The position numbers and the translations under genes are program-made. The notes below the pieces were generated by a model. That model was not told the DNA's origin, ran no database searches, and saw only the letters and a list, made by a program, of their open reading frames with translations. Below, one piece after another: positions 15,723 to 24,336 of a DNA stretch of 26,239 bases (position 1 is its first letter; each line of letters starts with the position of its first letter). The stretch comes from Dehalococcoidia bacterium UBA1141. GTDB lineage: Bacteria; Chloroflexota; Dehalococcoidia; Lucifugimonadales; UBA3495. The stretch spans positions 352 through 26,590 of the forward strand of contig DCAE01000021.1 in assembly GCA_002311385.1 (NCBI GenBank). Reading direction: 5' to 3'.

Positions 15723-15751
15723 TTGCCTACCGGCTCCGGGTCTGCTATTGT
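15723..15751 (+). promoter_or_regulatory. Candidate promoter of the cyclase gene
   Basis: TTGCCT (15723-15728), a 17-nt spacer and TATTGT (15746-15751) lie in the 294-nt gap between the CoxG-like gene and the cyclase gene. Spacing is ideal and each hexamer has four or five consensus bases. It would leave a leader of about 135 nt. I see nothing else definite in 15600-15893. Confidence 0.4.
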
Positions 15752-15893
15752 GTCGGGCAAGAGTCCGGGTTAGTTTCGAGTCCAAGGCTTTGCCCGTCAG
15801 GCCTCGAAGCGATAACAGGGGCCATTCTTAGCCAATCAACAACCTACTTGAAGGTGTCCTCAGAGAGAATCCTGAAACAGAAAAGGAGCATGT

Positions 15894-16829
15894 ATGGAAC
15901 GCCGAGTCCCAACCAAAGATGAAGTATTGGCCTATCTGAAAGAAGACCGAAACTGGGGCCGCTGGGGCGACGACGATCAAGTCGGCGCCGTGAACATGGT
16001 GACCCCGGAAAAACGCCTGGCTGCCGCCCGTTCGGTAAAATCAGGCCGGGCAGTTTGCTTGAGCCGGGAGTTCCCCAAGACTCCTGCGCCAAACAACCCG
16101 ACGCCCGCCTTACACTTCATGAAGCGAGTGGCCCGAGGAGAACACGACGGCTACTACGGGGACTTCTACGGCATCTCTTACCACGGCACGGCCACCACCC
16201 ACTTGGACGCCCTTTGCCACGTCTGGAATGAGGATGGCTTGTGGAACGGCCGACACCCCGATGACGCAGCCAATATGGACGGCGCGACTTGGGGTTCGAT
16301 TGAGCACTGGAAAGAGGGAATAATCACCCGCGGTGTGCTGCTAGACGTGCCAAAGCACCGCGGCGAGCCCTACGTGACCATGGACAAACCCGTCCACGGC
16401 TGGGAATTGGAGGACATCGTCAAAGAACAGGGCGTTACCATGGAACCGGGAGACGCACTGATTGTCTATAGCGGACGGGAAAAGTGGAATGAAGACGGCA
16501 ACCCACTCTGGGGCACCGCTCAAGTGCCAGGTGGCGAGCTTCCAACCCGTCCCGGCCTCCACGCTTCATGCCTGAAATTCATCCGTGAATCGGACTGCTG
16601 TCTGCTGGTCTGGGACATGATGGACTTTACCCCCAATGGCTACGACCTGGCATGGTCGGTACACGGTTCAATCTTCGCCTACGGAATCGGTCTGTTGGAC
16701 AACGCTTTGCTCCAACCCCTAGCAGAGGCTTGCTTTGAAGAAGACCGCTACGAGTTCATGCTCACCGTCAACCCTCTGCGGGTCGTCGGCGGGACCGGCT
16801 CCCCCGTAAACCCCATAGCCATCCTGTAA
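15894..16829 (+). CDS. Cyclase family protein (metal-dependent hydrolase, kynurenine formamidase-like)
   Basis: 311 aa, in the range of the longer members of PF04199. HGTATTHLDALCH (97-109) supplies the HxxxxxHxD metal motif (His97, His103, Asp105), and RGVLLDVPKHRG (146-157) and EPGDALIVYSGR (184-195) are the following conserved strands. The family includes arylformamidase (KynB), isatin hydrolase and many putative cyclases that open amide or lactam/lactone bonds. The N-terminal region (about 1-60, with NWGRWGDDDQVGAVN at 20-34) matches the subgroup often found beside aromatic-degradation genes. GGAG six bases before the ATG sets the start. It is cytosolic. The hairpin at 16851-16885 follows. 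Substrate is not deducible. Confidence 0.9.
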   Translation: MERRVPTKDEVLAYLKEDRNWGRWGDDDQVGAVNMVTPEKRLAAARSVKSGRAVCLSREFPKTPAPNNPTPALHFMKRVARGEHDGYYGDFYGISYHGTATTHLDALCHVWNEDGLWNGRHPDDAANMDGATWGSIEHWKEGIITRGVLLDVPKHRGEPYVTMDKPVHGWELEDIVKEQGVTMEPGDALIVYSGREKWNEDGNPLWGTAQVPGGELPTRPGLHASCLKFIRESDCCLLVWDMMDFTPNGYDLAWSVHGSIFAYGIGLLDNALLQPLAEACFEEDRYEFMLTVNPLRVVGGTGSPVNPIAIL

Positions 16830-16850
16830 AGTCTAAACATTTAGGAACAT

Positions 16851-16885
16851 ACCGCCCAGCACGGCCAATGTGCCTGCTGGGCGGT
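16851..16885. terminator. 11-bp perfect hairpin between cyclase and P450 genes
   Basis: ACCGCCCAGCA (16851-16861) pairs with TGCTGGGCGGT (16875-16885) around a 13-nt loop, 21 nt after the cyclase stop. No U-tract follows on either strand, so termination would be weak or factor-assisted. A role as 3'-end stabiliser or attenuator for the P450 gene is also possible. Confidence 0.5.
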
Positions 16886-16925
16886 GAGATACAGCACAGA
16901 AAGTCAGAAGCAGAGGCACCACTTA

Positions 16926-18131
16926 ATGGCCAAGGAAAACAGGGTCGTTATCGACAACTACGAAGACGCCCGGGAGGCCTATCTGGCTAGGGACTTGAGC
17001 CAGGCTCTGTACGCTGATGGCGAAGTAATCATGGGCGATGTTTTGATCACCTTGCACGGAGAGGACCACCGAATGAGGCGGCGCCTGGAAAACCGTCTTT
17101 TCCGCAGGGAAGTATTCTTTCGCTACGAAAACGAGCTTTTCCCTGACATCATCCAAAACACCCTCGGCCCGCATGTTGAGGCTGGAAAGGCCGAGTTGGT
17201 CAGCGTTTCCCATCAATTGATGATGAATCTATCTGCACTTACCGCCGGGGTAGACCGGCCCCAAGGGACGCCAGAAGAGTCATTTCGGCTTTACGACTAC
17301 CTTATGACCTTCATCGAAGGAGCAACCCTCGTCCACTACACAGGAGACAAACAAGCCAAAGAAGCGGAGATTGAACGCTCTCTGGCTGCTTTCGATGAGC
17401 ATTTTCTGTCTCCAGGCATTGCCCGGCGAGCAGGGTTAATCAACGACTTCAAAGACGGGCGAATCGCCGAAGAAGACTTACCTCAAGACGTGCTAACTGT
17501 TTTGCTCAGAAACGAAGATAGCCTGAATCTGCCCCACCAGGTTATTCTTCGGGAAATCGCCTTCTACCTGCTGGCTGGAGCCCATACCAGCGCCACGGCC
17601 TTCACCCGGACCATGCACCACATCTTCCAGTGGCTAGAAAAAAACACAGAACATCAGGAAAAACTAATGTCCCCAGGGTTCATTCAGCGGTGTGTCCACG
17701 AGACTATCCGCCTACAGCCGTCCAGCCCAGTCAGCGAACGGTGGGCGGAAAAAGACATACAGTTGGCATCTGGCTCGTCCATCGACAAGGGCAGCCGGGT
17801 GGTTATCGACTTGATTCAGGTCAACCGGGACCGGTCGATATTCGGAGACGATGCCGAGGAGTTCAACCCCGAAAGAGTACTCCCCACAAGCGTGCCGGAG
17901 CACGGGCTAAGCTTTGGCCTGGGGATGCACGCCTGCATTGGCAAGGAACTGGCGGCAGGAGTCTTGAGACAAGGTTCCGGGGATTCGGACACCCACTTAA
18001 GCGGTGTAGTCACTTTGGCCGTAAGTAGCATGTTTGAAAAGGGTTGTCGGCCCGACCCAAACGACCCTCCGGAGATGAACCCGTCAACCAGCCGCCCCTA
18101 TTTCGGCAGATACCCGGTCATTTTTAAGTAG
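16926..18131 (+). CDS. Cytochrome P450, intact
   Basis: 401 aa from ATG at 16926; a longer frame from 16884 would begin inside the preceding hairpin. P450 landmarks are all present: the helix-C region HGEDHRMRRRLENRLF (44-59), the I-helix AGAHTSAT (217-224, a variant of AGxDTT with His-Thr-Ser), the K-helix HETIR (258-262, Glu259 and Arg262), and the heme loop FGLGMHACIG (330-339) with proximal Cys337. It is a soluble bacterial class that takes electrons from ferredoxin, hydroxylating an unknown small molecule. No ferredoxin or reductase gene is adjacent. It follows the cyclase gene on the same strand and converges with the MBL-fold gene, 18 nt from its stop. It shares little sequence with the broken P450 at 21833-23053, so the two belong to different families. 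Confidence 0.9.
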   Translation: MAKENRVVIDNYEDAREAYLARDLSQALYADGEVIMGDVLITLHGEDHRMRRRLENRLFRREVFFRYENELFPDIIQNTLGPHVEAGKAELVSVSHQLMMNLSALTAGVDRPQGTPEESFRLYDYLMTFIEGATLVHYTGDKQAKEAEIERSLAAFDEHFLSPGIARRAGLINDFKDGRIAEEDLPQDVLTVLLRNEDSLNLPHQVILREIAFYLLAGAHTSATAFTRTMHHIFQWLEKNTEHQEKLMSPGFIQRCVHETIRLQPSSPVSERWAEKDIQLASGSSIDKGSRVVIDLIQVNRDRSIFGDDAEEFNPERVLPTSVPEHGLSFGLGMHACIGKELAAGVLRQGSGDSDTHLSGVVTLAVSSMFEKGCRPDPNDPPEMNPSTSRPYFGRYPVIFK

Positions 18132-18149
18132 CCGTTAACCAAATTGCCC

Positions 18150-19013
18150 TTAGCCTGGCTGGTCTCGCCCAACTTCAAATCTCGCAAGGTCGTAGCCAAC
18201 TTCCAATGCCCCTTTGTAAGTCTTTGTGGTTCTGGCGATAAGTTCCTCTTCAGTGACCCCCAGAAACAGAGCCAAGTGTGTATACACCGCTAGCTTGGGC
18301 TTCGCCTTCACGAAAATCTTGGCCGCCTGTTCTGGAGTCGTGTGCCATCCCAAGACTTCCTCTACGTATTCCGGCAAATCCCTCAGATTTTCGGGGGCCA
18401 TCGCCACTTCGTGAATCAGCAGGTCTGCGCCCTCCGAGTGCTTTATTAGGTTCTCACTGTAGGTGGTGTCACCGGAGATTACCGCCACCCGGCCGTCGTA
18501 CTCCACTCTAAAACCGTAGGCCGGACTGATATTCACGTGGTCCACTAAGAATGCCGACACGGTTACGCCGTTGCGCTCGTACGCATCCCCTTCCGCAAAC
18601 TCCATGGGCTCCATTTGATAACCGGTCTTATTTATAAAGTCAGCGGAAGTCATTGCGGTTTTGTCTGCGGTGTAAGCCTCTTTCAGGTGGTGAATCATAT
18701 GATTGGTCCCAACCGGGCCATACACCTGTAGGGCATCGGATCTACCGAACCCGCGGGAAGCGAAAACGGGAGGAGTCAGCCAAAGGTCGGGGATGCCGGT
18801 GGAGTGATCAGTGTGTAGGTGGGTCAGGAACAGTAGACGAGCGTCTTGGAAAGAGACGTTTAGCTGATATATCCGCTGAAGGGCACCGCGTCCGCAATCG
18901 AATAGCAATGTCTCAGGGCCGGCTTGCACCAAGGCGCTGGCGCCGAATCGATCGAGGGTTGGGGAAGGAACACCCGTGCCCAATAATGTCACGATAAAAT
19001 CTTCCACAGCCAT
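18150..19013 (-). CDS. Metallo-beta-lactamase fold hydrolase, RNase Z/arylsulfatase-like
   Basis: 287 aa. It starts like RNase Z (IVTLLGTGVPSP, 7-18) and carries the zinc motif THLHTDHSTG (64-73: His65, His67, Asp69, His70), DHVNISPAYGF (158-168, His159), SGDTTYS (180-186, Asp182) and a C-terminal YTHL (244-247, His246). All ligands for a dinuclear zinc centre appear present. The RNase Z exosite arm is absent, so tRNA 3' processing is unlikely. Close relatives are annotated as AtsA-like arylsulfatases or generic MBL hydrolases. GGGGAGGG ahead of the ATG supports the start. It is downstream of the lipoprotein gene on the same strand (85-nt gap) and converges with the P450 gene. Confidence 0.9.
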   Translation of the reverse strand: MAVEDFIVTLLGTGVPSPTLDRFGASALVQAGPETLLFDCGRGALQRIYQLNVSFQDARLLFLTHLHTDHSTGIPDLWLTPPVFASRGFGRSDALQVYGPVGTNHMIHHLKEAYTADKTAMTSADFINKTGYQMEPMEFAEGDAYERNGVTVSAFLVDHVNISPAYGFRVEYDGRVAVISGDTTYSENLIKHSEGADLLIHEVAMAPENLRDLPEYVEEVLGWHTTPEQAAKIFVKAKPKLAVYTHLALFLGVTEEELIARTTKTYKGALEVGYDLARFEVGRDQPG

Positions 19014-19098
19014 ATTGTGACCCTCCCCTGGGACGATTCTCGGTCCAGTTTACAGGTCTGAAAACCTCAGTGCATCAGCGAGATTCGTCTCAATTATT

Positions 19099-20325
19099 CT
19101 ACTGAATCTCCGCCAACTCCAAAGTGGCCACGTAATCCTGACTTGTTAGCTCGACGTTCGAGACGGGATAAGGCGTCAATTCAACAAGTGTCAGGCCATA
19201 GAGGCTACCCACATCAGCGCCCACTATTCCCGCTTCCAGGGTCAATTCCACTGTGCCGAAACCCAAGACGTCACCGGCGCTGGAAACGATTGCCAGAATC
19301 ACTGCCCTACCAGACCATACGCAAGTTACGTCCGACGGGCACCGGGAGTCCTCTATGAGTTCCACAAACTCCACAGTGACGCCATCATCCCCGACGTTAA
19401 CGGTCTCTCCTACTTTCAAGTCAAAAGGTTCACCGAGTGCCGGGCCGGTGGCGATTGGCTCAGACGGGGCCGCATCCGTTACGAAACCCGTGGAAACATC
19501 ATTTATCTCAACGGTGTATGCCGTAGCAGGCTGATAATCCAGGCCAGTGCCCAAAGACAACGTCGTTTCGACCGTTCTGTACGACTGGTCGCACAAAACA
19601 TCTTTATCCGCAGGAATCAGGTTCGTTACCCTAACTTCGATTGTTTCTCCCTGGCGGATTACTTCGTAACCTGCGAATTCGACGCAGCCATTGGGAAGGG
19701 CCGATTCAATATTCAGCCGGTATTGGACCGGGAAGGACTCTAGGGCAACTACCTCAGCGCTCACGATTGGGGCCAACACTCCCACCATGTCCCCGGCGGA
19801 TGGGCCGGTACCCACGGCGGTGCAGCTAGCCTCCACCAAAAAAGTGGTGCCGTTCACCTCCACCTGATAGGTCTCGCAACCCGCAATCTCGTTGCTGGGC
19901 AACTCTATGCGGTGCTCCTGCATCCCGTAGTTGGCGGTGCATTCTATGTCGACGCCCACTGTGCGCACATTCGTGACCTGCACTCGGAACACATTGCCGT
20001 CCTGGCTGAGTTGGTAGTCCTTAAACGTATCGCAGCTATTGAGTCCGCCGGAGACTATGACTAGGCTGGCATTGGGAGACTTGGCCGCCAGCTTCACTAT
20101 CTCGACACTTTCTATGGGCGCTGCGACGTCAACGAAACTGGGCAAATCGGTTCCGCCGGGATTGCCAGAACCAGGGGAATCGCCCGAACCAGGGGAACCC
20201 GTTGCAGTGCCAACGTCACCCGAATCAGTGGGTTCGGGCGAACAAGCCAACATGGCTAACATAAGCACACTGACCAATATCGCAGCAAATATCAGGAACC
20301 TGAATTTGCTTCCAACAACTAACAT
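19099..20325 (-). CDS. Large Cys-rich lipoprotein with duplicated domain
   Basis: 408 aa from ATG at 20325, which has GGGGAG eight bases upstream; the GTG at 20331 is too close to it. A hydrophobic signal (9-27) ends in the lipobox LAMLAC with Cys28, so it is lipidated and exported. A Gly/Ser/Pro linker (about 30-65) follows. Residues about 68-168 and 185-283 are two copies of one domain, each with an API.S.E.V.L opening, a V.VTN block and a Y.VE.N close, and with cysteines. The C-terminal domain (300-408) contains EDSRCPSDVTCVWSG (325-339), a motif I know from small secreted proteins of unknown role in many bacteria. The cysteines are paired in number and may form disulfides. No enzyme signature is seen. 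Function unknown; a surface-binding role is a guess. Confidence 0.8.
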   Translation of the reverse strand: MLVVGSKFRFLIFAAILVSVLMLAMLACSPEPTDSGDVGTATGSPGSGDSPGSGNPGGTDLPSFVDVAAPIESVEIVKLAAKSPNASLVIVSGGLNSCDTFKDYQLSQDGNVFRVQVTNVRTVGVDIECTANYGMQEHRIELPSNEIAGCETYQVEVNGTTFLVEASCTAVGTGPSAGDMVGVLAPIVSAEVVALESFPVQYRLNIESALPNGCVEFAGYEVIRQGETIEVRVTNLIPADKDVLCDQSYRTVETTLSLGTGLDYQPATAYTVEINDVSTGFVTDAAPSEPIATGPALGEPFDLKVGETVNVGDDGVTVEFVELIEDSRCPSDVTCVWSGRAVILAIVSSAGDVLGFGTVELTLEAGIVGADVGSLYGLTLVELTPYPVSNVELTSQDYVATLELAEIQ

Positions 20326-20581
20326 TCTCACTACTCCCCATTACGTGTCTTGGGCCGTTACTATCAAGACGCAATTGGCGCCGGAAATGTTCCCGAGTTG
20401 AAGGACACTTTGCTGGATATAGTGATGCGGCGCTTGCCTGCTGGTAGGCGGAAGAAAATTCGCCTAATATTGGGATGATAATTCGCACCTCCATCACGTG
20501 AACAGCGGCTTTATTGCTAAATGGGCAGTTTTCGGGAGGCATTACAGGCAGAACAACTGGCACAACATCAGGAGGACAAGC

Positions 20582-21736
20582 ATGAAGCGCAGCACATCGA
20601 AAATTTTAACCACCCACACGGGCAGCCTGCCTCGAACATCATCCGTGCAGGACCTGCTTTTGACCAGGCAAGAGCGGCGGCAGTTAGACCAAAACTTGTT
20701 TGCATCAGGGGTGGACGAAGCCGTGGCTGAGGTAGTGGCTCATCAATCGGAAATTGGTGTGGACGTGATAAACGACGGGGAGCAGGGCAGGGCCCAATAC
20801 GCCACCTATGTTCAGGACCGGCTGACCGGGTTCGACGGAGAACTGCTGAACCGGGCCAGACCCAGGCTGGACGACTTGGACTTCCCCGAGTTCGCCGCCG
20901 TCCGGAACACCGGCTCCGCGACCATCCCCCAACCGGCATGCACTGGACCCATCACTTGGAAAGACTGGCCAGCGGTGCAAAAGGACATTGAGCGACTCAA
21001 GGCGGCTACAATTCAATCGGAATCCCAAGATATGGCGGCCGAGGTTTTCATGACGGCAGCTTCTCCGGGCGTAATCGCCAACTTCCTGCCCAACGAGTAC
21101 TACCCAACTGAGGAAGCCTACCTCTACGCATTGGCCGACGTGATGAAAGATGAGTACAAAGCCATCACGTCAGCGGGGCTCTTGCTGCAAATAGACTGTC
21201 CCGACTTGGCCATGACCCGGGTCAGCCAGTTCTCTGACCTCACCCTTGAGGAATTCAAGAAGATCGTGGAGTTGCACGTGGAGGTGGTGAACTACGCCGT
21301 GGCTGACATACCACCGGAAAGCATGCGCCTGCACCTGTGTTGGGGCAATACTGAAGGCCCCCACCACCATGACCCCCCACTGGTAGAGCTAGTGGATTTG
21401 GTGTTGAAGGCAAAGCCCGTCGGCTTGTCTTTTGAAGGAGCCAACCCTCGTCACGCCCACGAGTGGAAAATCTGGAAAGACGTTAAGCTGCCCGACGGCA
21501 AGGTGCTTATTCCAGGCGTCTTGGACACCACCACCAATTTCATTGAGCACCCGGAACTGGTTGCCGAGCGAATCATTCGTTATGCAGAAATCGTTGGCCG
21601 GGAGAACGTTATAGCTAGCAGCGACTGCGGGTTTGGCACTTCCGCTTGGGGCCGAAAGGTGGAAAGCAGAATCGCGTGGGCCAAGCTGCAGTCCATGGTG
21701 GAGGGAGCAGCCGTAGCCACCAAGGAGCTTTGGTAA
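20582..21736 (+). CDS. Cobalamin-independent methionine synthase-like protein (MetE C-terminal domain family)
   Basis: 384 aa from ATG at 20582, set by AGGAGG upstream; an in-frame ATG at 20498 is unsupported. It corresponds to one TIM-barrel, not the two-barrel MetE. TTHTGSLPR (10-18) is the family opening. Zinc ligands match those of MetE: HLCWGN (251-256, His251 and Cys253), FEGANPR (284-290, Glu285) and SSDCGFG (346-352, Cys349). DCPDLA (205-210) provides the conserved Asp. Short members include archaeal MetE, betaine or dimethylsulfide demethylases and the epoxyalkane:CoM transferase, all activating a thiol on zinc. Which thiol acts here cannot be told; the context of amine and aromatic catabolism leaves open a demethylase. 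It stands alone, followed by the hairpin at 21768-21802. Confidence 0.85.
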   Translation: MKRSTSKILTTHTGSLPRTSSVQDLLLTRQERRQLDQNLFASGVDEAVAEVVAHQSEIGVDVINDGEQGRAQYATYVQDRLTGFDGELLNRARPRLDDLDFPEFAAVRNTGSATIPQPACTGPITWKDWPAVQKDIERLKAATIQSESQDMAAEVFMTAASPGVIANFLPNEYYPTEEAYLYALADVMKDEYKAITSAGLLLQIDCPDLAMTRVSQFSDLTLEEFKKIVELHVEVVNYAVADIPPESMRLHLCWGNTEGPHHHDPPLVELVDLVLKAKPVGLSFEGANPRHAHEWKIWKDVKLPDGKVLIPGVLDTTTNFIEHPELVAERIIRYAEIVGRENVIASSDCGFGTSAWGRKVESRIAWAKLQSMVEGAAVATKELW

Positions 21737-21767
21737 GTGGTCTGAAGATTCTGAAACGAAACACGCA

Positions 21768-21802
21768 ATTCCCGAGGCACATTGGATGTTCGCCTCGGGA
21801 AT
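21768..21802. terminator. 11-bp perfect hairpin between convergent genes
   Basis: ATTCCCGAGGC (21768-21778) pairs with GCCTCGGGAAT (21792-21802) around a 13-nt loop. It sits between the MetE-like gene (+) and the broken P450 gene (-). On the minus strand the stem is trailed by TGCGTGTTTCGTTTC, on the plus strand by ATTAAT. A bidirectional terminator is the simplest reading. Confidence 0.6.
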
Positions 21803-21832
21803 ATTAATCTGCGGGTAAATCTAGGCCGAAGT

Positions 21833-23053
21833 CTAGTTCCAGGAAACCTGAAGGGCTTTAAGCGACCGGAAAGTGATACTGGGCACGTGTTCCAGTTCTT
21901 GCGGCTCCAAGCGCAGGTTTGGCAGGCGCTCCGCCAGCGACTTGAACGCTTCCTGTCCTTCCAGGCGCGCCAGCGTGGCACCCAAGCAGTGGTGAATTCC
22001 AGCGCCAAAGGCCACGTGTAGGTTGGGATAACGGTTAATGTTGAAGGTGTCCGGGTCTGGGAACATTTCCGGGTCCCGGTTGGCGGAGGTCATGAACCAC
22101 CTCACCCGGTCCGACTTCTTGATGGTCTTGCCGCCCAGCTCCACATCTTCATTGGCCAGCCGTTACAGCGACTTTACCGGCGAATCGTAACGCAGGCACT
22201 CCTCAATGGTGGATTTCATCTTGCCCGCCGGGTCTTGGCGCAGCAAGTCCCATTGGTCCAGGTGATTACCCAGCGCCAGGGTGCCGTTGCAGATGAGGTT
22301 TATGGTCGTTTCGTGACCCGCAAAGAGAATCAAGACAGCGTTGGCCACCACCTCTTCCCTGGTCATCTCACCTGTTTTCTCTCCGTTCGCCAGAATGGTC
22401 AGCAGGTCGTCGCCGGGGTTAACCAGCCGGTCTTCCACCAGAGGAGTCACGTAGTCCAACAACTCCTGTATGCCCTCGGCCGAGGGGCGCATACGGTCGA
22501 GATCGCTCCGCCCAATCAGCAACAGTTTTTCCGCCATTGACCGGATGAACTTTCGGTCCTCAAAGGGCATGCCCATCATCTGAGCGATTACCAGCACTGG
22601 CAAAGGCGTAGCAAAGTCCCGCATCAGGTCCATGCTTCCTTGGTCTTCCACATCGTCCAGCAGACCCTTGATGGCATGTTGCACCAGCGGACGCCAGCTT
22701 TCCTGGGACTTGGGATTGAAATAGGCGTGAACGACACCCCTAGTCTGCTGGTGCTTAGGGCGATCGTGCTGAATCATCCACTTGGAGAAAAAGTCTTTGA
22801 TAAACTCATAAACGCCCATATCCGACTCATCGATGGCGGGATATGGCGGCCTAGGATCGTTCTTAAAAACCACGGAAGAGAAAAGCTCCGGATGCCTGGG
22901 CAACCAGAGCAAATCTTCGTGGCGGGTGACCAGCCATAGTTGGTACTTTTCATTCCAATGTACCGGGTCATTCTCCCTCAGTTGGGCGAAGTAGGTATAT
23001 GGGTCGGACATGAAGTCGTGACTAAAAATATAGTCATTAACCGCAGTAACCAT
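21833..23053 (-). pseudogene. Cytochrome P450 interrupted by one in-frame TAA
   Basis: A complete 406-codon P450 frame from ATG at 23053 (AGGAG five bases upstream) to 21833, broken once by TAA at 22163-22165 (codon 297). Before the stop are the helix-C HDRPKHQQTRGV (96-107), the I-helix FAGHETT (244-250) and the K-helix EECLR (284-288). After it the same frame continues DVELGGKTIKK (303-313), SANRDPEMFPDPDTF (323-337) and the heme loop FGAGIHHCLG (349-358, Cys356). Without readthrough the product lacks the heme ligand and cannot be active. The rest of the gene is well preserved, so the mutation is recent or is a sequence error. The family is the bacterial CYP type with ferredoxin partners. 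Confidence 0.85.
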
Positions 23054-23344
23054 TTCTACTCCTAGTCGGCGTTTACTTTATCAATCAAGAGAACACCGGC
23101 CGTATTCACCGGATAAAATCGGACTGTTCAAACCAGCCCTCTTAATAGCCCTGTGAGTGTGTTGGGAGTATATATCGGGCAACCGCCACCAAATCGGGAT
23201 TCAGGTACGAATTCAGCTGTACCAATCCGTTGGCAATATGCTTTATGGTCATCCGGCTGACCCTAAGGGATATCTACTTTCGCCCGTTATAGACACCCAC
23301 TGTGATACAAGGCTATTATTCCAACACCATGATTAGGCAACAGA

Positions 23345-23644
23345 CTAATCGGGCAAGCCCCCCACCGCCTCATCCAGGGTAATCACTGGATAGAACGTGG
23401 AGGTGTTCCAGACTGCGAACCCCAAATCGACTATGGCATCATCCACGGCATGAGCATTGGGGCCGTCTATCAGGATGAAGGTTTGGTGGGCCGACTTGCT
23501 GACCCAACCACCCTGAAATTTGCAGTCATAAGAATTCAGCACTTCAGTCATGGTGGATGCCATGACCAGTACCCGGTCCCGGATTTCATTGGCCACGCCT
23601 GGGCATTTATCGGGACTGTGGTTTAGTGAAACCATGTACAGCAT
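23345..23644 (-). CDS. Small DUF3303-like protein (dimeric alpha-beta barrel type)
   Basis: 99 aa, starting MLYMVSLNHSPDKCPG and ending near FYPVITLDEAV (83-93). This opening and the terminal F.PVIT.DEA pattern resemble DUF3303 and other small ferredoxin-fold stress or monooxygenase-like proteins, but I cannot verify membership. There is no signal peptide or membrane span. A GGAG lies about 11 bases before the ATG, a bit far. The adjoining 23054-23344 is a 291-nt gap with no gene I can see. Function unknown. Confidence 0.65.
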   Translation of the reverse strand: MLYMVSLNHSPDKCPGVANEIRDRVLVMASTMTEVLNSYDCKFQGGWVSKSAHQTFILIDGPNAHAVDDAIVDLGFAVWNTSTFYPVITLDEAVGGLPD

Positions 23645-23776
23645 AAGGCTTAACGCTCCTTCAAAAATGCGACTGGAATAGAGAGTCAGATGAGCAAAAT
23701 TATACCCTGAGTAGTATCATCCAACGAGCCTCTAGTATTCACCCGAAACGTGTACTGAGCTTGCGCAGGAGAGACT

Positions 23777-24211
23777 ATGGGCACTCAAAATGTGAATATC
23801 GGCCCGGCAGTATCCAGCGACCTGGTCCGGTTGGCGGTGGAATACAACGACGCCTTGGACCGTTGTACCCGAACCGGCGGAGAAAACATCGACGAAGTTA
23901 TGCAGTTTTTCGCTGACGACGCCATGCGGGTGAATGTGGGCCAAGAACCCAGCGTCGGAAAGACGGCCATCCGGGAAAGCTTCCTGCGGCGCTCGGCCAA
24001 CCTGCAACAGGTGGTGGAACTCAGGGGCATAGAGTTGTGGGGCGACTTGGTGGTCTGCCGGATTGAACGCCAGGACACGACACATGCTGTCGTCGGGTTG
24101 GAGCACCACCTGCGAATATTGCTGGTCAAAGACGGTCTAATCAAACGGCTCATCGTCGTCGTAGACCCGGAGGAAGACGCCCGGCTAAAATCACCTCCCA
24201 AAAGCATTTAA
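23777..24211 (+). CDS. SnoaL/NTF2-like protein
   Basis: 144 aa. An N-terminal helix (about 14-28), MQFFADDAMRVNVGQEPSVG (42-61) and KTAIRESFLRR (62-72) followed by four C-terminal beta strands (about 82-131) fit the NTF2-like cone fold of SnoaL-type proteins (ketosteroid isomerase, polyketide cyclase, dehydratases). FFADDA.R is the family signature; the later IKRLIVVVDPEED is the closing strand. Such proteins isomerise, hydrate or simply bind hydrophobic ligands, and no catalytic pair is certain here. AGGAGAG before the ATG supports the start. It precedes the alcohol dehydrogenase on the same strand by 125 nt. Confidence 0.75.
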   Translation: MGTQNVNIGPAVSSDLVRLAVEYNDALDRCTRTGGENIDEVMQFFADDAMRVNVGQEPSVGKTAIRESFLRRSANLQQVVELRGIELWGDLVVCRIERQDTTHAVVGLEHHLRILLVKDGLIKRLIVVVDPEEDARLKSPPKSI

Positions 24212-24218
24212 TTTTTTC

Positions 24219-24291
24219 ACCGCAGAGATACGAGAGAACGCAGAGCGACGAGAACATCCTTTAGCTCAGCGTGCTCAACGCACTCTGCGGT
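24219..24291. repeat. CGCAGAG-type repeat region with long inverted arms
   Basis: ACCGCAGAG (24219-24227) and CTCTGCGGT (24283-24291) are perfect 9-bp inverted arms 55 nt apart. Between them the CGCAGAG word recurs (24239-24245) within ATACGAGAGAACGCAGAGCG. It fills the gap between the SnoaL-like and alcohol dehydrogenase genes. The pattern resembles CGCAGAG-rich intergenic repeats I have seen in other bacterial genomes; no function is known to me. Confidence 0.5.
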
Positions 24292-24336
24292 TAAATCAAC
24301 CCCACCAAGATTCTTGTTCCAATCAGGAGAAGAAAC

